The translations under genes and the position numbers were made by a program. Below are positions 8,719 through 16,388 of a stretch of DNA of 36,494 nt, piece by piece (the first letter of the stretch is position 1; the number at the start of each line of letters is the position of its first letter). The notes under the pieces are model-generated. The model was not told the DNA's origin, did not search any database, and saw nothing but the letters and a program-made list of their open reading frames with translations. Source of the DNA: Parvibacter caecicola (lineage in GTDB: Bacteria > Actinomycetota > Coriobacteriia > Coriobacteriales > Eggerthellaceae); NCBI RefSeq assembly GCF_003725335.1, contig NZ_QIBY01000022.1, forward strand, positions 1 to 36,494, in the 5' to 3' direction.

Positions 8719-9783
8719 ATGGAAGCAACGAAAAGGCACCCTGCCCTATTTGCGCGCTTGGCGCTCGCCGTGGCGTTTGCCGTGGCGTTGGGCACCGGCG
8801 TTGCGGTTCAAATGGCTGCCGACGCGCAGCCGGCCTATGCCGCTCAGGCTGGCTGGCAGCAGACGAGCGGGAAATGGCAGTATATCGACGACTCAGGCAA
8901 CTACGTCAAGGGAGAAGAAAAGAAAATCGACGGAAAGTGGTACCGGTTCGATGACCAGGGCTGGATGATCACTGGCTGATGGTCGGGAGACAACGAGATT
9001 GATACCAGCGGCACAACCGAAATAGGCTGGCAATACTTCAACCCGTCAGGCGATATGGTGCGCCAATGCTGGAAGAAGATTGGTTCGGCCTGGTACTTCT
9101 TCGACGAATTTGGTTGGATGCTCCATGGCGGCTGGCAGTATGTGGGCATCAAGTTTTCCTCCTACGAGGGCTTCTCTTACTTTGAAGAGTCAGGGGCACT
9201 GGTAACCAATCGCTGGGTACACTATCGGATCTCTGACGAGCTCTGGATGTATCTAGAGGAATCCGGTCTGCCTGCCTACGGCTGGAAAAAGCTGAGCGGT
9301 AACTGGTATTACTTCTGCACACCGGAGATGAGGGAAGAGAGCGACCGTCAGCCTAAGGGTACAGCGCTTGTCGGCTGGTGGAAGTTAGACGGATCCTGGT
9401 ATTACTTTGGTAGTTCTTGTGCCATGGCCACTGGCTGGCAGAAGATTGATGGCACTTGGTACTACCTCAAGGGTTCGGGCGCCATGGCCACCGGCTGGCA
9501 GAAGGTCGGCGGCTCCTGGTACTACCTCAAAAATTCAGGCGCCATGGCTACTGGCTGGCAGAAGGTCGGGGGTAAGTGGTACTACCTCAAGGGTTCGGGC
9601 GCCATGGCCACTGGCTGGCAGAAGATCGGCGGCTCCTGGTACTACATGAATGGCTCTGGCGTAATGCAGGCCAATAAGTGGGTCGGCAACTACTACGTCA
9701 CCTCCTCGGGAGCCATGGCAACGAACACGTGGATAGGGAAATACCACGTGAACGAGAACGGCCTTTGGGACAAGACGCGGTAA
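8719..9783 (+). pseudogene. exported cell-wall-binding repeat protein, interrupted by in-frame TGA
   Basis: One reading frame of 355 codons is broken only by TGA at 8977-8979. The start has AAAGGAGAAGGG upstream of ATG 8719. A signal peptide follows (Lys/Arg, then ALAVAFAVALGTGVAV, likely cut after PAYA). After it come cell-wall/choline-binding-type repeats (GW..., WYYLKGSGAMATGWQK). At the TGA the repeat consensus expects Trp: this gene reads GWMITG-stop-WSGD and the paralogue at 10029 reads GWMKTGWHKAG. A single TGG-to-TGA change fits, with 267 intact codons after it, so the lesion is recent, or readthrough or a sequence error is possible. Separate ORFs are 8719-8979 (86 aa) and 9055-9783 (internal ATG, no signal peptide). 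No catalytic domain is present even if read through; the family binds cell-wall polymers. Confidence 0.75.
9421..9660 (+). repeat. four tandem 60-bp units encoding 20-residue cell-wall-binding repeats
   Basis: Units begin at 9421, 9481, 9541 and 9601 with an exact 60-bp period, each coding AMATGWQK..G.WYYLKGSG or a close variant. DNA identity between neighbours is very high, so copy number is likely to change by recombination. Two similar units occur in the neighbouring gene (10356-10415 and 10416-10475). Confidence 0.9.
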
Positions 9784-9826
9784 AGCGATTTGGGCCAACC
9801 CTTCGCTTGGCTAGCTCAACAAAGGA

Positions 9827-9870
9827 GAGGGGGCGGGGCAAGGGGCACTTTGCCCCGGTTTCGCCCCCTC
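9827..9870 (+). terminator. hairpin after the interrupted repeat protein gene
   Basis: GAGGGGGCG (9827-9835) pairs with CGCCCCCTC (9862-9870), and an inner GGGGCAA/TTGCCCC stem fills the middle. It is followed by CCACTTTTA, a weak T-tract. It probably ends the transcript from 8719. Confidence 0.55.
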
Positions 9871-10028
9871 CCACTTTTATGGCCAGCAGCCACATGACGG
9901 CAGGGGCATTAGGGGCTGAAGGGGTAGTCCGCAAACGCTCGGCTATGACGATTCGGGAAGGCTACCCCTTATGGCAGGAAACGGAGACGGCCTGTGCCCG
10001 CATGGGCGAAATTCGGGCACAGGCATAG

Positions 10029-11654
10029 GTGGGAATACGGAAATCCCTACAGAAAGAGAAAAGAGATTCGGGAGGCTTGCTCCGTCTGGCTCTCGCTGCG
10101 GCGCTTGTCCTCGTTCTAGGAACAGGCGTTGCGATGGCGCAATCCGCCATCGACCCTCAGCCCGCCCATGCTGCGCAAGCGGGCAAATGGCAGCAATCGG
10201 GGGGAAGGTGGTGGTACTCCTACGACAACGGAGGCTACGCCAAAGCGGAATGGGCAGCGATATCTGGCTCATGGTACTTGTTCGATGACGCCGGCTGGAT
10301 GAAGACCGGTTGGCACAAAGCGGGAAATAAATGGTACTACCTCAAGCCCTCTGGCGCCATGGCCACCGGCTGGCAGCAGGTCGGTAAAAACTGGTACTAC
10401 CTCAAGCCTTCGGGTGCAATGGCCACTGGCTGGCAGCAGGTGAACGGTTCCTGGTATCACTTGACAAGCTCTGGTGCCATGGATTCCAGTAAATGGGTGG
10501 GGAACTACTATGTAAATGCCTCTGGCCGCATGGTGACAAACCAGTGGGTCGGAAACTACTGGGTTGGCCCCGACGGCGCATGGGTACCAGGCGCAAATGG
10601 TAGCTCTTCTTCTAACCAAGCGACCTCATACCGGGTTGTTTTCAAGGTGAGCAAGTCCTCCTATCTCAAACCCATCAGTTCAGGTGGCGGCTTTATCATG
10701 TATCCGTCAAGCACCCTTTCTACTCAGATTGTGAAATCCGGCGGAAGCGCTACAGCGCCTACCGTCGAATTGAATACAGGCTACTATCTCAAAGGCTGGG
10801 ATCGAAGCTTTTCCAATGTGCGCAGCAACATGACGGTAACCGCCATAATAGGCGATGAGTATGACGATTGGCGCGCCCGGTGGATTAAAGAGAACCTAAA
10901 TGCGAGCATGAGCGAGTATGACAAAGTAAACAGACTTGTTGAAATGATATCAAGCTACCCCTATTCGACCGCCTCTTCTTCTGGCCGCGGATTATATTTC
11001 AATGGGTCGGGCGATTGCTATGCGGGCAACCTCATGCTTGCTGACTTCTGCAAAGATTTAGGTATCCGCTACGTGTTCCAAAACGCTATGACAATGCAGC
11101 GTTGGTACAACTTGAGCTTTGGAGGCATTGGCAATCATCATAACGACATAATCTGGATGGATGGCGAGCAATATCTTGTCGATGCAACCCCAGGGTACAT
11201 GTTAGTGCTGCCTTACACTCCGCAAACCTGGGATGCTCAGGCTCACGCTCTCATCCAGGGCACCTCTTCTCTGTCGGATGGGGGTCAGACTCGCGCACCC
11301 AGCATGGCCAATAGCTGGTACACTGAATGTGTGTATGTGACCTGCGGATTAACCAAGAATCAGTTCACATTTTCTTCGGACAGCGGCGCAGATGCGATTT
11401 ACTTCGAGGCTTTCTGCAGTGAAATCGTGAGCGTTACATCCAGCAACCAGAGTGCCATGCTCGACGGCAACGGCTCGGGTAACTATATCGCCAATGAAAA
11501 ATATGATGAAAAGCTTGACATTCCGCCTTATGGGCGCGCCTGCCTGGTATTTAAGCAAAAGGGCACAACGACCATAACCGTAAAAGTGCGTGGAGTATAT
11601 GGGGTCGATAAGGGTAAGGAATCAACATTCACATACACAGTGACCTATCAGTAA
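10029..11654 (+). CDS. exported protein with cell-wall-binding repeats and transglutaminase-like domain
   Basis: 541 residues. An N-terminal signal peptide (KEKR, then LLRLALAAALVLVLGTGVAM, cut near PAHA) resembles that of the interrupted neighbour. Residues ~50-190 are cell-wall-binding repeats (GWHKAGNKWYYLKPSGAMAT). Residues ~200-275 look like an InlB-type/Flg_new repeat (YRVVFKV through GYYLKGWD to MTVTAII). Residues ~280-400 form a transglutaminase/protease-like domain with Cys in GSGDCYAG, His in GNHHNDIIW and Asp in YLVDATPG. A C-terminal beta-rich region ends it. It probably acts outside the cell on proteins or peptides at the wall; amide cleavage or cross-linking is not decidable. 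GTG 10029 directly follows an in-frame TAG, so it is the farthest upstream start; the ribosome site is weak. GC is clearly lower after ~10600 than in neighbours. Confidence 0.82.
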   Translation: MGIRKSLQKEKRDSGGLLRLALAAALVLVLGTGVAMAQSAIDPQPAHAAQAGKWQQSGGRWWYSYDNGGYAKAEWAAISGSWYLFDDAGWMKTGWHKAGNKWYYLKPSGAMATGWQQVGKNWYYLKPSGAMATGWQQVNGSWYHLTSSGAMDSSKWVGNYYVNASGRMVTNQWVGNYWVGPDGAWVPGANGSSSSNQATSYRVVFKVSKSSYLKPISSGGGFIMYPSSTLSTQIVKSGGSATAPTVELNTGYYLKGWDRSFSNVRSNMTVTAIIGDEYDDWRARWIKENLNASMSEYDKVNRLVEMISSYPYSTASSSGRGLYFNGSGDCYAGNLMLADFCKDLGIRYVFQNAMTMQRWYNLSFGGIGNHHNDIIWMDGEQYLVDATPGYMLVLPYTPQTWDAQAHALIQGTSSLSDGGQTRAPSMANSWYTECVYVTCGLTKNQFTFSSDSGADAIYFEAFCSEIVSVTSSNQSAMLDGNGSGNYIANEKYDEKLDIPPYGRACLVFKQKGTTTITVKVRGVYGVDKGKESTFTYTVTYQ

Positions 11655-11676
11655 GCTGAAAAAGTTAGATTTTTTT

Positions 11677-11706
11677 GAAGTGAGCCCGCAAAAGCGGGCT
11701 CACTTC
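11677..11706. terminator. strong hairpin between convergent genes
   Basis: GAAGTGAGCCCGC (11677-11689) and GCGGGCTCACTTC (11694-11706) form a perfect 13-bp stem with an AAAA loop. A T7 tract precedes it on the plus strand but none follows on either strand. It sits between the transglutaminase-like gene and hepT, which converge, and probably blocks read-through from either side. Confidence 0.55.
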
Positions 11707-11749
11707 TCGATGGCGTGCATGTGTCTACCCCAATAGGCGCCAAAGATGC

Positions 11750-12103
11750 CTATTTCGTTAACCGTGCGCCTTCCTCCAATATGGCTTCAATCTCTTCGGC
11801 TATCGGGCCAAGCTCATCCTTCACCGTTACGTACACGTCTTCCATTCGGAGCGTTTGATACTTGTGGGCCGCAACGTCGCGAAACCCCGCGATTTCCCTC
11901 CATGGCACTTGGGCGTAACGGCTCCTGGAATCCATCTCAAGATTCTTTACGAGCTCTCCAATGTTTATGACCGTCATGCAGACGGCCCTCTTCACCATCT
12001 CGTCCTCCAGGAACGAATCCATGTCGTGTGAGCCCATAAGCCCCTGCGCAATGGAAATCTCGCTGAGGATCTTCTCCAGGACGGCCGTGTTTTTATCTTT
12101 CAT
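11750..12103 (-). CDS. hepT: HepT-like HEPN ribonuclease toxin
   Basis: A 117-residue HEPN-domain protein (former DUF86). HEPN RNases carry an Rx4-6H motif; the HepT form Rx4HxY is seen exactly in RDVAAHKY near the C-terminus. In characterised MntA-HepT modules, HepT is an RNA-cutting toxin and MntA silences it by adding AMP groups to the Tyr of this motif; that Tyr is present. The gene overlaps mntA upstream by 11 nt, so the antitoxin is translated first and coupling is likely. Length is typical. The ATG at 12103 follows the minus-strand frame of mntA. Confidence 0.9.
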   Translation of the reverse strand: MKDKNTAVLEKILSEISIAQGLMGSHDMDSFLEDEMVKRAVCMTVINIGELVKNLEMDSRSRYAQVPWREIAGFRDVAAHKYQTLRMEDVYVTVKDELGPIAEEIEAILEEGARLTK

Positions 12104-12380
12104 AGAGCGTCACCGTTCTACCCGCATCGAGAAAGGCGTCTTTGGGCAAGGGAGCATGGACAAGATCGACCGACACCCCTAGCTTCTCCTCCAGGCGGCT
12201 CCTCAAGGAAGCAAGCGTGAGCAGCGAGACGGCAACAGATGTGAACTCTACCAGCAGGTCGACGTCGCTTTCCTCCCGCGCGCAGTTCTGGGCGTAAGAT
12301 CCGAAAAGCTGCACCCGCGTCACAGGATAGTCCACCACCACTTCACCCACTTCACGAGCGATGGTTCCAAGGTTAAGCAC
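12093..12380 (-). CDS. mntA: MntA-like minimal nucleotidyltransferase antitoxin
   Basis: A 95-residue minimal nucleotidyltransferase. The fold's signature GSx10DxD is complete: GS, ten residues, then DVD in FGSYAQNCAREESDVDLL. The family uses ATP to AMPylate its partner HepT and so neutralise it. The start is GTG at 12380 with GGGGTGAT upstream on the minus strand. It overlaps hepT by 11 nt and forms a two-gene toxin-antitoxin operon. This kind of pair often marks accessory DNA, consistent with the neighbouring repeat proteins. No signal or membrane segment. Confidence 0.9.
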   Translation of the reverse strand: MLNLGTIAREVGEVVVDYPVTRVQLFGSYAQNCAREESDVDLLVEFTSVAVSLLTLASLRSRLEEKLGVSVDLVHAPLPKDAFLDAGRTVTLYER

Positions 12381-12534
12381 GATATCACCCCGCTTCTCGA
12401 CCGCCGTTCACTTCTTTGCACAGTTTACCACAGACCCCGGAGCCAACCCGGGGCCCTCCCGACGTCATCCGAACGAAACGCTGCAACCTTCGCGAAGGCC
12501 AGGCTGCGCTTTCGTTTTGCCCCTCCCCTGCGCT

Positions 12535-12571
12535 CGTAAATTTTACGGGCCTCATTTCTCTTCCCCATAAA
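12535..12571 (+). promoter_or_regulatory. palindrome plus promoter-like element upstream of SF1 helicase
   Basis: CGTAAA-T-TTTACG (12535-12547) is a perfect 13-bp palindrome, followed by GGGC and CTTCCCCATAAA. It differs from the element upstream of the ClpP-like gene by one base in the palindrome and 2 nt of spacing. If CATAAA (12566-12571) is the -10 box, the helicase leader is about 230 nt. Confidence 0.5.
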
Positions 12572-12810
12572 CTACTTCTTGTCCCCGGCGGTTGCCACAT
12601 CGCAGGGCGGGGCGCCGGCTTCCTTCTCCGGCGCCCCCGGCACCTTGAAAACCTCATACCTGCAAACAAGAGGCGCGTCGTGGCGCCCCGGCATGGGCGG
12701 AAGCGCAGCCCCCGTGCCGAACGGCCTGCACAACAGCCGCCCGAACCAGCGGCGCACCCCTGCGCAGGCCACCCTTCCCCAAAACAAACATTCATGAAAG
12801 GAAGCCGAAC
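12572..12810 (+). other. long leader of the helicase gene with a hairpin
   Basis: This gene-free stretch holds one clear hairpin, GGGCGCCGG (12610-12618) with CCGGCGCCC (12628-12636), loop CTTCCTTCT. It has no T-run. An AAAGGA site precedes the helicase start. Nothing else was recognised here; 12381-12534 upstream shows no gene either. Confidence 0.4.
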
Positions 12811-14280
12811 ATGGAAAGAGTAATTGCAGAAACCGATTTCATCAGCCTGTTGCTGAACCACCAAGCCGAAGCCACCGACGACCAACGAAAGATTCTGGAG
12901 CATCCCCGCCGCAACAACCAATCCACCATCGTGCGCATCAAGGGCCTCGCCGGCAGCGGCAAAACCCTGTGCCTTCTGGCCAAGCTGCTGCAAGAGGCGG
13001 TGCAGATTCCGCCGGACGCCCCCGACACCGAGGAAAACGCGCTGCTGTTCGTGTGCTTCAACCGCGAGATGGCCCACTACGCCGCCAACCTGCTGAAGCC
13101 CTTCCCTGAGGCCAAGCGCATCAGGGTAACCACCTTCGACAGCCTGGTGTACCAAATGCTGATGCCCACCTACAACAACAAGCGCAAGCCCGTCTGCAGC
13201 GACGTGGCCTTCCCCGCCGGCGAAACCTGGAAGCTGGACTACTCGCACCAGTTCACCGGCCAGGCGATGGAGATAGTGGGAGAGCGGTACCCGCAGCACA
13301 AGGGGGCCTTTTTCGTGGACACCCACGGCAAAGCCGCAGACAAGAACATCGCCTGGATGAACGACGAGCTGTGCTGGCTGGAGGCCCACTACCTGACGGA
13401 ACAGGAGGCGAAGCTGCACTATCCGGCGGCGCCGCGCATCGGCCGCGGGGGCGTTCACAAGCCCCGTAAGGAAGTGCGGCCGGTGATTTTGGAGGTTTGG
13501 CACGAGCAGCGCAGACTGCTGGCGCAAGAGAGGCGCTTCACGCTGGAGCAAGCGGTGAACCGACTGCTGAAATCCAGGGAGCTGCCCCGCTTCTCTATGA
13601 TTGCGGTGGACGAGGCGCAGGATCTGGCCACCCGTTCCATTGAGCTGCTGCTGGCCATGCGCGAGAACATGGACACCCGCGTTTACATGGCAGTGGACGA
13701 GAACCAGCGCATCTACCAGCGGGATTTCTCCTGGAAGCAGCTGGGGGTGCACCGGCGGGCCACCACCTACAGCCTGGCCCAGAACCTGCGCAGCAACAGC
13801 GCGGTGTACGCCTTTGCCCAGCGCTGCCAGGGCATCTTCAACCACACGGCGCCGAAGAGCGAGTGCGTGCAGCTGGTGCGCGGCGGCGAGAAGGAGGTGC
13901 TGGATTTGGCCGTGAACCTGGCGGCGCAGCCGAACCGCACCACCCTGCTGGTGGGCGGCCCCGACTGGGACGCGAAGCTGCTGGCGCGCGGGGTGGTTGT
14001 GCGCAACCCCATGGCGAAGGTATGCGCCGCCGCGGAGGGGCGGTTGCGCGACGAGGTGGACATCTCGAAGCCGGGGCTGTACGTGATGGGAGAACTGAAG
14101 TGCAAGGGGCTGGAGTTCGACAACGTGCTGGTGCCTTCGCTGGCCTGCGGGGCCGATGCCCCCGAAGACGCGCGGCGGCGCCGTTACGTGCACTTCACCC
14201 GCGCCCGCCACAACCTGTACGTGGTGACCGGCCCCCGCGTCCCCGCCTGGGCCAAAGAGGCCTACAACGACCTTCTGTGA
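12811..14280 (+). CDS. UvrD/Rep-type superfamily 1 helicase-like ATPase, compact
   Basis: 489 residues, shorter than UvrD or PcrA (~720). SF1 motifs are readable: motif I GLAGSGKT (residues 45-52); Ia-like FNREMAHYA; II MIAVDEAQDLA; III MAVDENQRIYQ; IV-like SLAQNLRSN; V KGLEFDNVLVPS; VI YVHFTRARHNLYV. It should couple ATP hydrolysis to DNA or RNA strand translocation; a specific role is unknown. Domain 1B/2B insertions appear reduced. ATG 12811 has AAAGGA ~10 nt upstream. No nuclease or other helper gene accompanies it. Its upstream palindrome is shared with the ClpP-like gene, hinting at joint control. Loner SF1 helicases of this size often belong to defence or mobile islands, but no such partner is seen. 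Confidence 0.87.
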   Translation: MERVIAETDFISLLLNHQAEATDDQRKILEHPRRNNQSTIVRIKGLAGSGKTLCLLAKLLQEAVQIPPDAPDTEENALLFVCFNREMAHYAANLLKPFPEAKRIRVTTFDSLVYQMLMPTYNNKRKPVCSDVAFPAGETWKLDYSHQFTGQAMEIVGERYPQHKGAFFVDTHGKAADKNIAWMNDELCWLEAHYLTEQEAKLHYPAAPRIGRGGVHKPRKEVRPVILEVWHEQRRLLAQERRFTLEQAVNRLLKSRELPRFSMIAVDEAQDLATRSIELLLAMRENMDTRVYMAVDENQRIYQRDFSWKQLGVHRRATTYSLAQNLRSNSAVYAFAQRCQGIFNHTAPKSECVQLVRGGEKEVLDLAVNLAAQPNRTTLLVGGPDWDAKLLARGVVVRNPMAKVCAAAEGRLRDEVDISKPGLYVMGELKCKGLEFDNVLVPSLACGADAPEDARRRRYVHFTRARHNLYVVTGPRVPAWAKEAYNDLL

Positions 14281-14313
14281 GACAAAAAAAGCGCCCGCGG
14301 TTGCGGGCGCTTT
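14281..14313 (-). terminator. intrinsic terminator of the cold-shock gene
   Basis: AAAGCGCCCGC (14288-14298) pairs with GCGGGCGCTTT (14303-14313). Read on the minus strand the stem is followed by seven T, a classical terminator for cspA. On the plus strand only TTT follows, so it may work weakly for the helicase too. Confidence 0.85.
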
Positions 14314-14333
14314 GCGTGCAATGGTGCTATGGC

Positions 14334-14537
14334 CTAAAGGCGCACAACGTTGCTCGCCTGGAGCTTGCCGTTCTGACCAGTGGTCACGTCGAACGAAACA
14401 GCGGCCCCCTCGTCGAGCGTCTTGAACCCATCCATCTGGATCTCGGAGAAATGGACGAACAGATCCTCGCCATCGCTCTGGGAGATAAAGCCGTAGCCCT
14501 TCTCCGGGTTAAACCATTTCACAGTGCCTTCCGCCAT
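14334..14537 (-). CDS. cold-shock protein (CspA family)
   Basis: A 67-residue single cold-shock domain protein. RNP1 KGYGFIS and RNP2 LFVHFS are both present, and the start [18 protein letters not shown] is typical. These proteins bind single-stranded RNA/DNA and melt mRNA structure. AGAGGAAATC precedes the ATG on the minus strand. A -10-like TATAGT lies ~93 nt upstream (plus 14630-14635), giving the long leader usual for cold-shock mRNAs; the -35 is not recognisable. A strong terminator follows. Confidence 0.97.
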   Translation of the reverse strand: MAEGTVKWFNPEKGYGFISQSDGEDLFVHFSEIQMDGFKTLDEGAAVSFDVTTGQNGKLQASNVVRL

Positions 14538-14831
14538 GATTTCCTCTTTTCTCCCTTCTGCCTACCAGAAAGGTAATGCGATGACCGCAAAATCGCGATC
14601 GGCTGAGACTAGTTGCTAAGCCTCCCCTCACTATACAGAAAAGATGACCAAGCTACGCGTAGATTTAGGTTACGGATTGTCATCAATTTGCGTTTGGCCC
14701 CGCAAATGCGAGAAATCGGGGGCCGGACGGCCCGCTTCGGCCACGGCGCGCGCTTCCCCGTCCGGCCGTCTCAGCCGCGCCGCGCGCGCTTCCCCAAGCA
14801 CATCCGCCTTGGGATTGCCGCCCGCGCAGCC
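14538..14831. other. gene-free stretch: cold-shock leader and GC-rich spacer
   Basis: Next to cspA this is its leader and probable -10 box (14630-14635). Further right is a 10-bp palindrome CTACGCGTAG (14653-14662 region). A GC-rich stretch follows in which CGCGCGCTTCCCC occurs twice (near 14750 and 14785). No gene or RNA was recognised. Confidence 0.35.
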
Positions 14832-15257
14832 CTATTCGCCCACGGCGCCCGTTTCATCCATTTCCCGACACAAGCCCTCCAGGGCGGCATCGTCGATGGC
14901 CCAGTCCTCGTCGGGCACCCCGTAGAAGGCGGCCAGCGCCTGCGCCTGCTGCAACCGCAGGGCGGAACCGGCGCCGTCGTTGCCTTCGGCCCGCAAGCGG
15001 GAAGCCAAGGCCAGGCTGCGCAGCATGAACGCCACCAGCCGCTGGTCGGTGCCGGACACCTGCACCATCGAGGCAAAGGATTCCGGCGCCAGCGACAGCA
15101 GAAGGCCGCTGTCGAAATCCACCGCCTGCCCCAGCGCCATTTCCAGCTGTTCGGAGGAATCCAACGGATCGTCGTGCTTCAGCTCCCGCTCCCAACTGCG
15201 GCGGATGGCGGCGAACAGCGCCATGATGCGGCGCATGAGGTAGTCTTGCTCAATCAC
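14832..15257 (-). CDS. hypothetical protein, probably DUF6483-like
   Basis: A 141-residue acidic, helical protein. Its opening MIEQDYLMRRIMALF resembles small Firmicute/Actinobacterial proteins that begin with a M.EQDYIMR pattern (DUF6483); this is from memory and not verified. No catalytic motif or membrane segment is visible. The start is GTG at 15257 with AGGAG 8 nt upstream on the minus strand. It begins 39 nt after the ruvB stop on the same strand, so it is probably the last gene of the ruvCAB operon. Function unknown. Confidence 0.7.
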   Translation of the reverse strand: MIEQDYLMRRIMALFAAIRRSWERELKHDDPLDSSEQLEMALGQAVDFDSGLLLSLAPESFASMVQVSGTDQRLVAFMLRSLALASRLRAEGNDGAGSALRLQQAQALAAFYGVPDEDWAIDDAALEGLCREMDETGAVGE

Positions 15258-15296
15258 TTCGGTGCTCCTGTAGCGGGCCGCGGGACGGCGGCCCCG

Positions 15297-16376
15297 TCAA
15301 ATGTCTTCCGGCACTGCGATGCCCAAATGCTCCCAGGCGCGGCGGGTGGCCTGGCGCCCCTTGGGGGTGCGCATCACCAACCCCTGCTGCATCAGGAAAG
15401 GCTCGTACACGTCCTCCACCGTGTCAGGGTCTTCCGCCAGGGCGGAGGCCAAAGTGGTAAGCCCCACCGGCCGGCCGGAGAACTGCACGCACAGCACCTC
15501 CAACAGGCGGTTGTCCACGGCGTCCAGCCCCAGATGGTCCACCTCAAAGAAAGTGAGGGCCTGGGCCGCCACGTCCTCGGTGATGGCGCCATCGCCCCGC
15601 ACTTGGGCCCAGTCGCGCACCCGCTTCAGCAGGCGGTTGGCAAGACGGGGGGTGCCGCGGCTGCGGCGGGCAATCTCCAGCGCCCCCTCCTGGTCGATAC
15701 CCACGTTCAATATGGCGGCGGAGCGGCACACGATGAGCGCCAGCTCTTCGGGGGTGTAGTACTGCAGCCGGAACGCCACGCCGAAACGGTCGCGCAAGGG
15801 CCCGGTGAGCAGGCCGGTACGAGTGGTGGCGCCGATGAGAGTGAAGCGAGGCAAATCCAGCCGGATGGAACGGGCCGCCGGCCCCTTCCCCACCACGATG
15901 TCCAGCTCAAAATCTTCCAGGGCGGGGTAGAGCACCTCTTCCACCATGCGGTTTAGACGATGAATCTCATCGATAAACAGCACGTCCCCTTCTTCAAGGT
16001 TGGTGAGGATGGCCGCCAGATCCCCCGTGCGGGCGATGGCGGGGCCGGAAGTGGTGCGGATGGAGGCGCCCAGCTCGTTGGCCACCACGGTAGCAAGGGT
16101 GGTCTTGCCCAGGCCCGGCGGGCCCGAGAACAAAATGTGGTCGGCCACGTCTCCCCGGGCCCGCGCCGCATCGATCATGATGCCCAGCGATTCCTTCACC
16201 TTCGCCTGGCCCAGGTAATCCTCCAACCGCTTCGGGCGCAGCGAAAAGTCCAGTTCCAGATCGTCCTCGGTGAAGGTAGGGGCCACCGCGCGATTGCGCG
16301 CCCCAGGGGAGCCTTCGCCCGCAGCGCCTGCACCGGCCACGTAGCCGATGCCCTCTATGTCCAAATCAAATGCCAT
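15297..16376 (-). CDS. ruvB: Holliday junction branch-migration ATPase RuvB
   Basis: 359 residues. RuvB is the AAA+ motor that drives branch migration of Holliday junctions with RuvA. Walker [12 protein letters not shown], Walker [12 protein letters not shown], sensor region [18 protein letters not shown] and the C-terminal winged helix (AWEHLGI) are present. A ~20-residue Gly/Ala-rich N-terminal extension precedes the usual DLDFSLRPK-type start. It lies 12 nt after ruvA on the same strand, in the conserved order ruvC-ruvA-ruvB. Confidence 0.98.
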   Translation of the reverse strand: MAFDLDIEGIGYVAGAGAAGEGSPGARNRAVAPTFTEDDLELDFSLRPKRLEDYLGQAKVKESLGIMIDAARARGDVADHILFSGPPGLGKTTLATVVANELGASIRTTSGPAIARTGDLAAILTNLEEGDVLFIDEIHRLNRMVEEVLYPALEDFELDIVVGKGPAARSIRLDLPRFTLIGATTRTGLLTGPLRDRFGVAFRLQYYTPEELALIVCRSAAILNVGIDQEGALEIARRSRGTPRLANRLLKRVRDWAQVRGDGAITEDVAAQALTFFEVDHLGLDAVDNRLLEVLCVQFSGRPVGLTTLASALAEDPDTVEDVYEPFLMQQGLVMRTPKGRQATRRAWEHLGIAVPEDI

Positions 16377-16388
16377 GGCCGCCTATCG

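Noticed and set aside
8977-8979. TGA as selenocysteine codon
   Set aside because: The position is a structural Trp in wall-binding repeats, no redox motif is present and no SECIS-like hairpin was seen just after it.
14653-14662. Palindrome CTACGCGTAG as a cold-shock operator
   Set aside because: A 10-bp palindrome in GC-rich DNA is easily due to chance, and no second copy was found.
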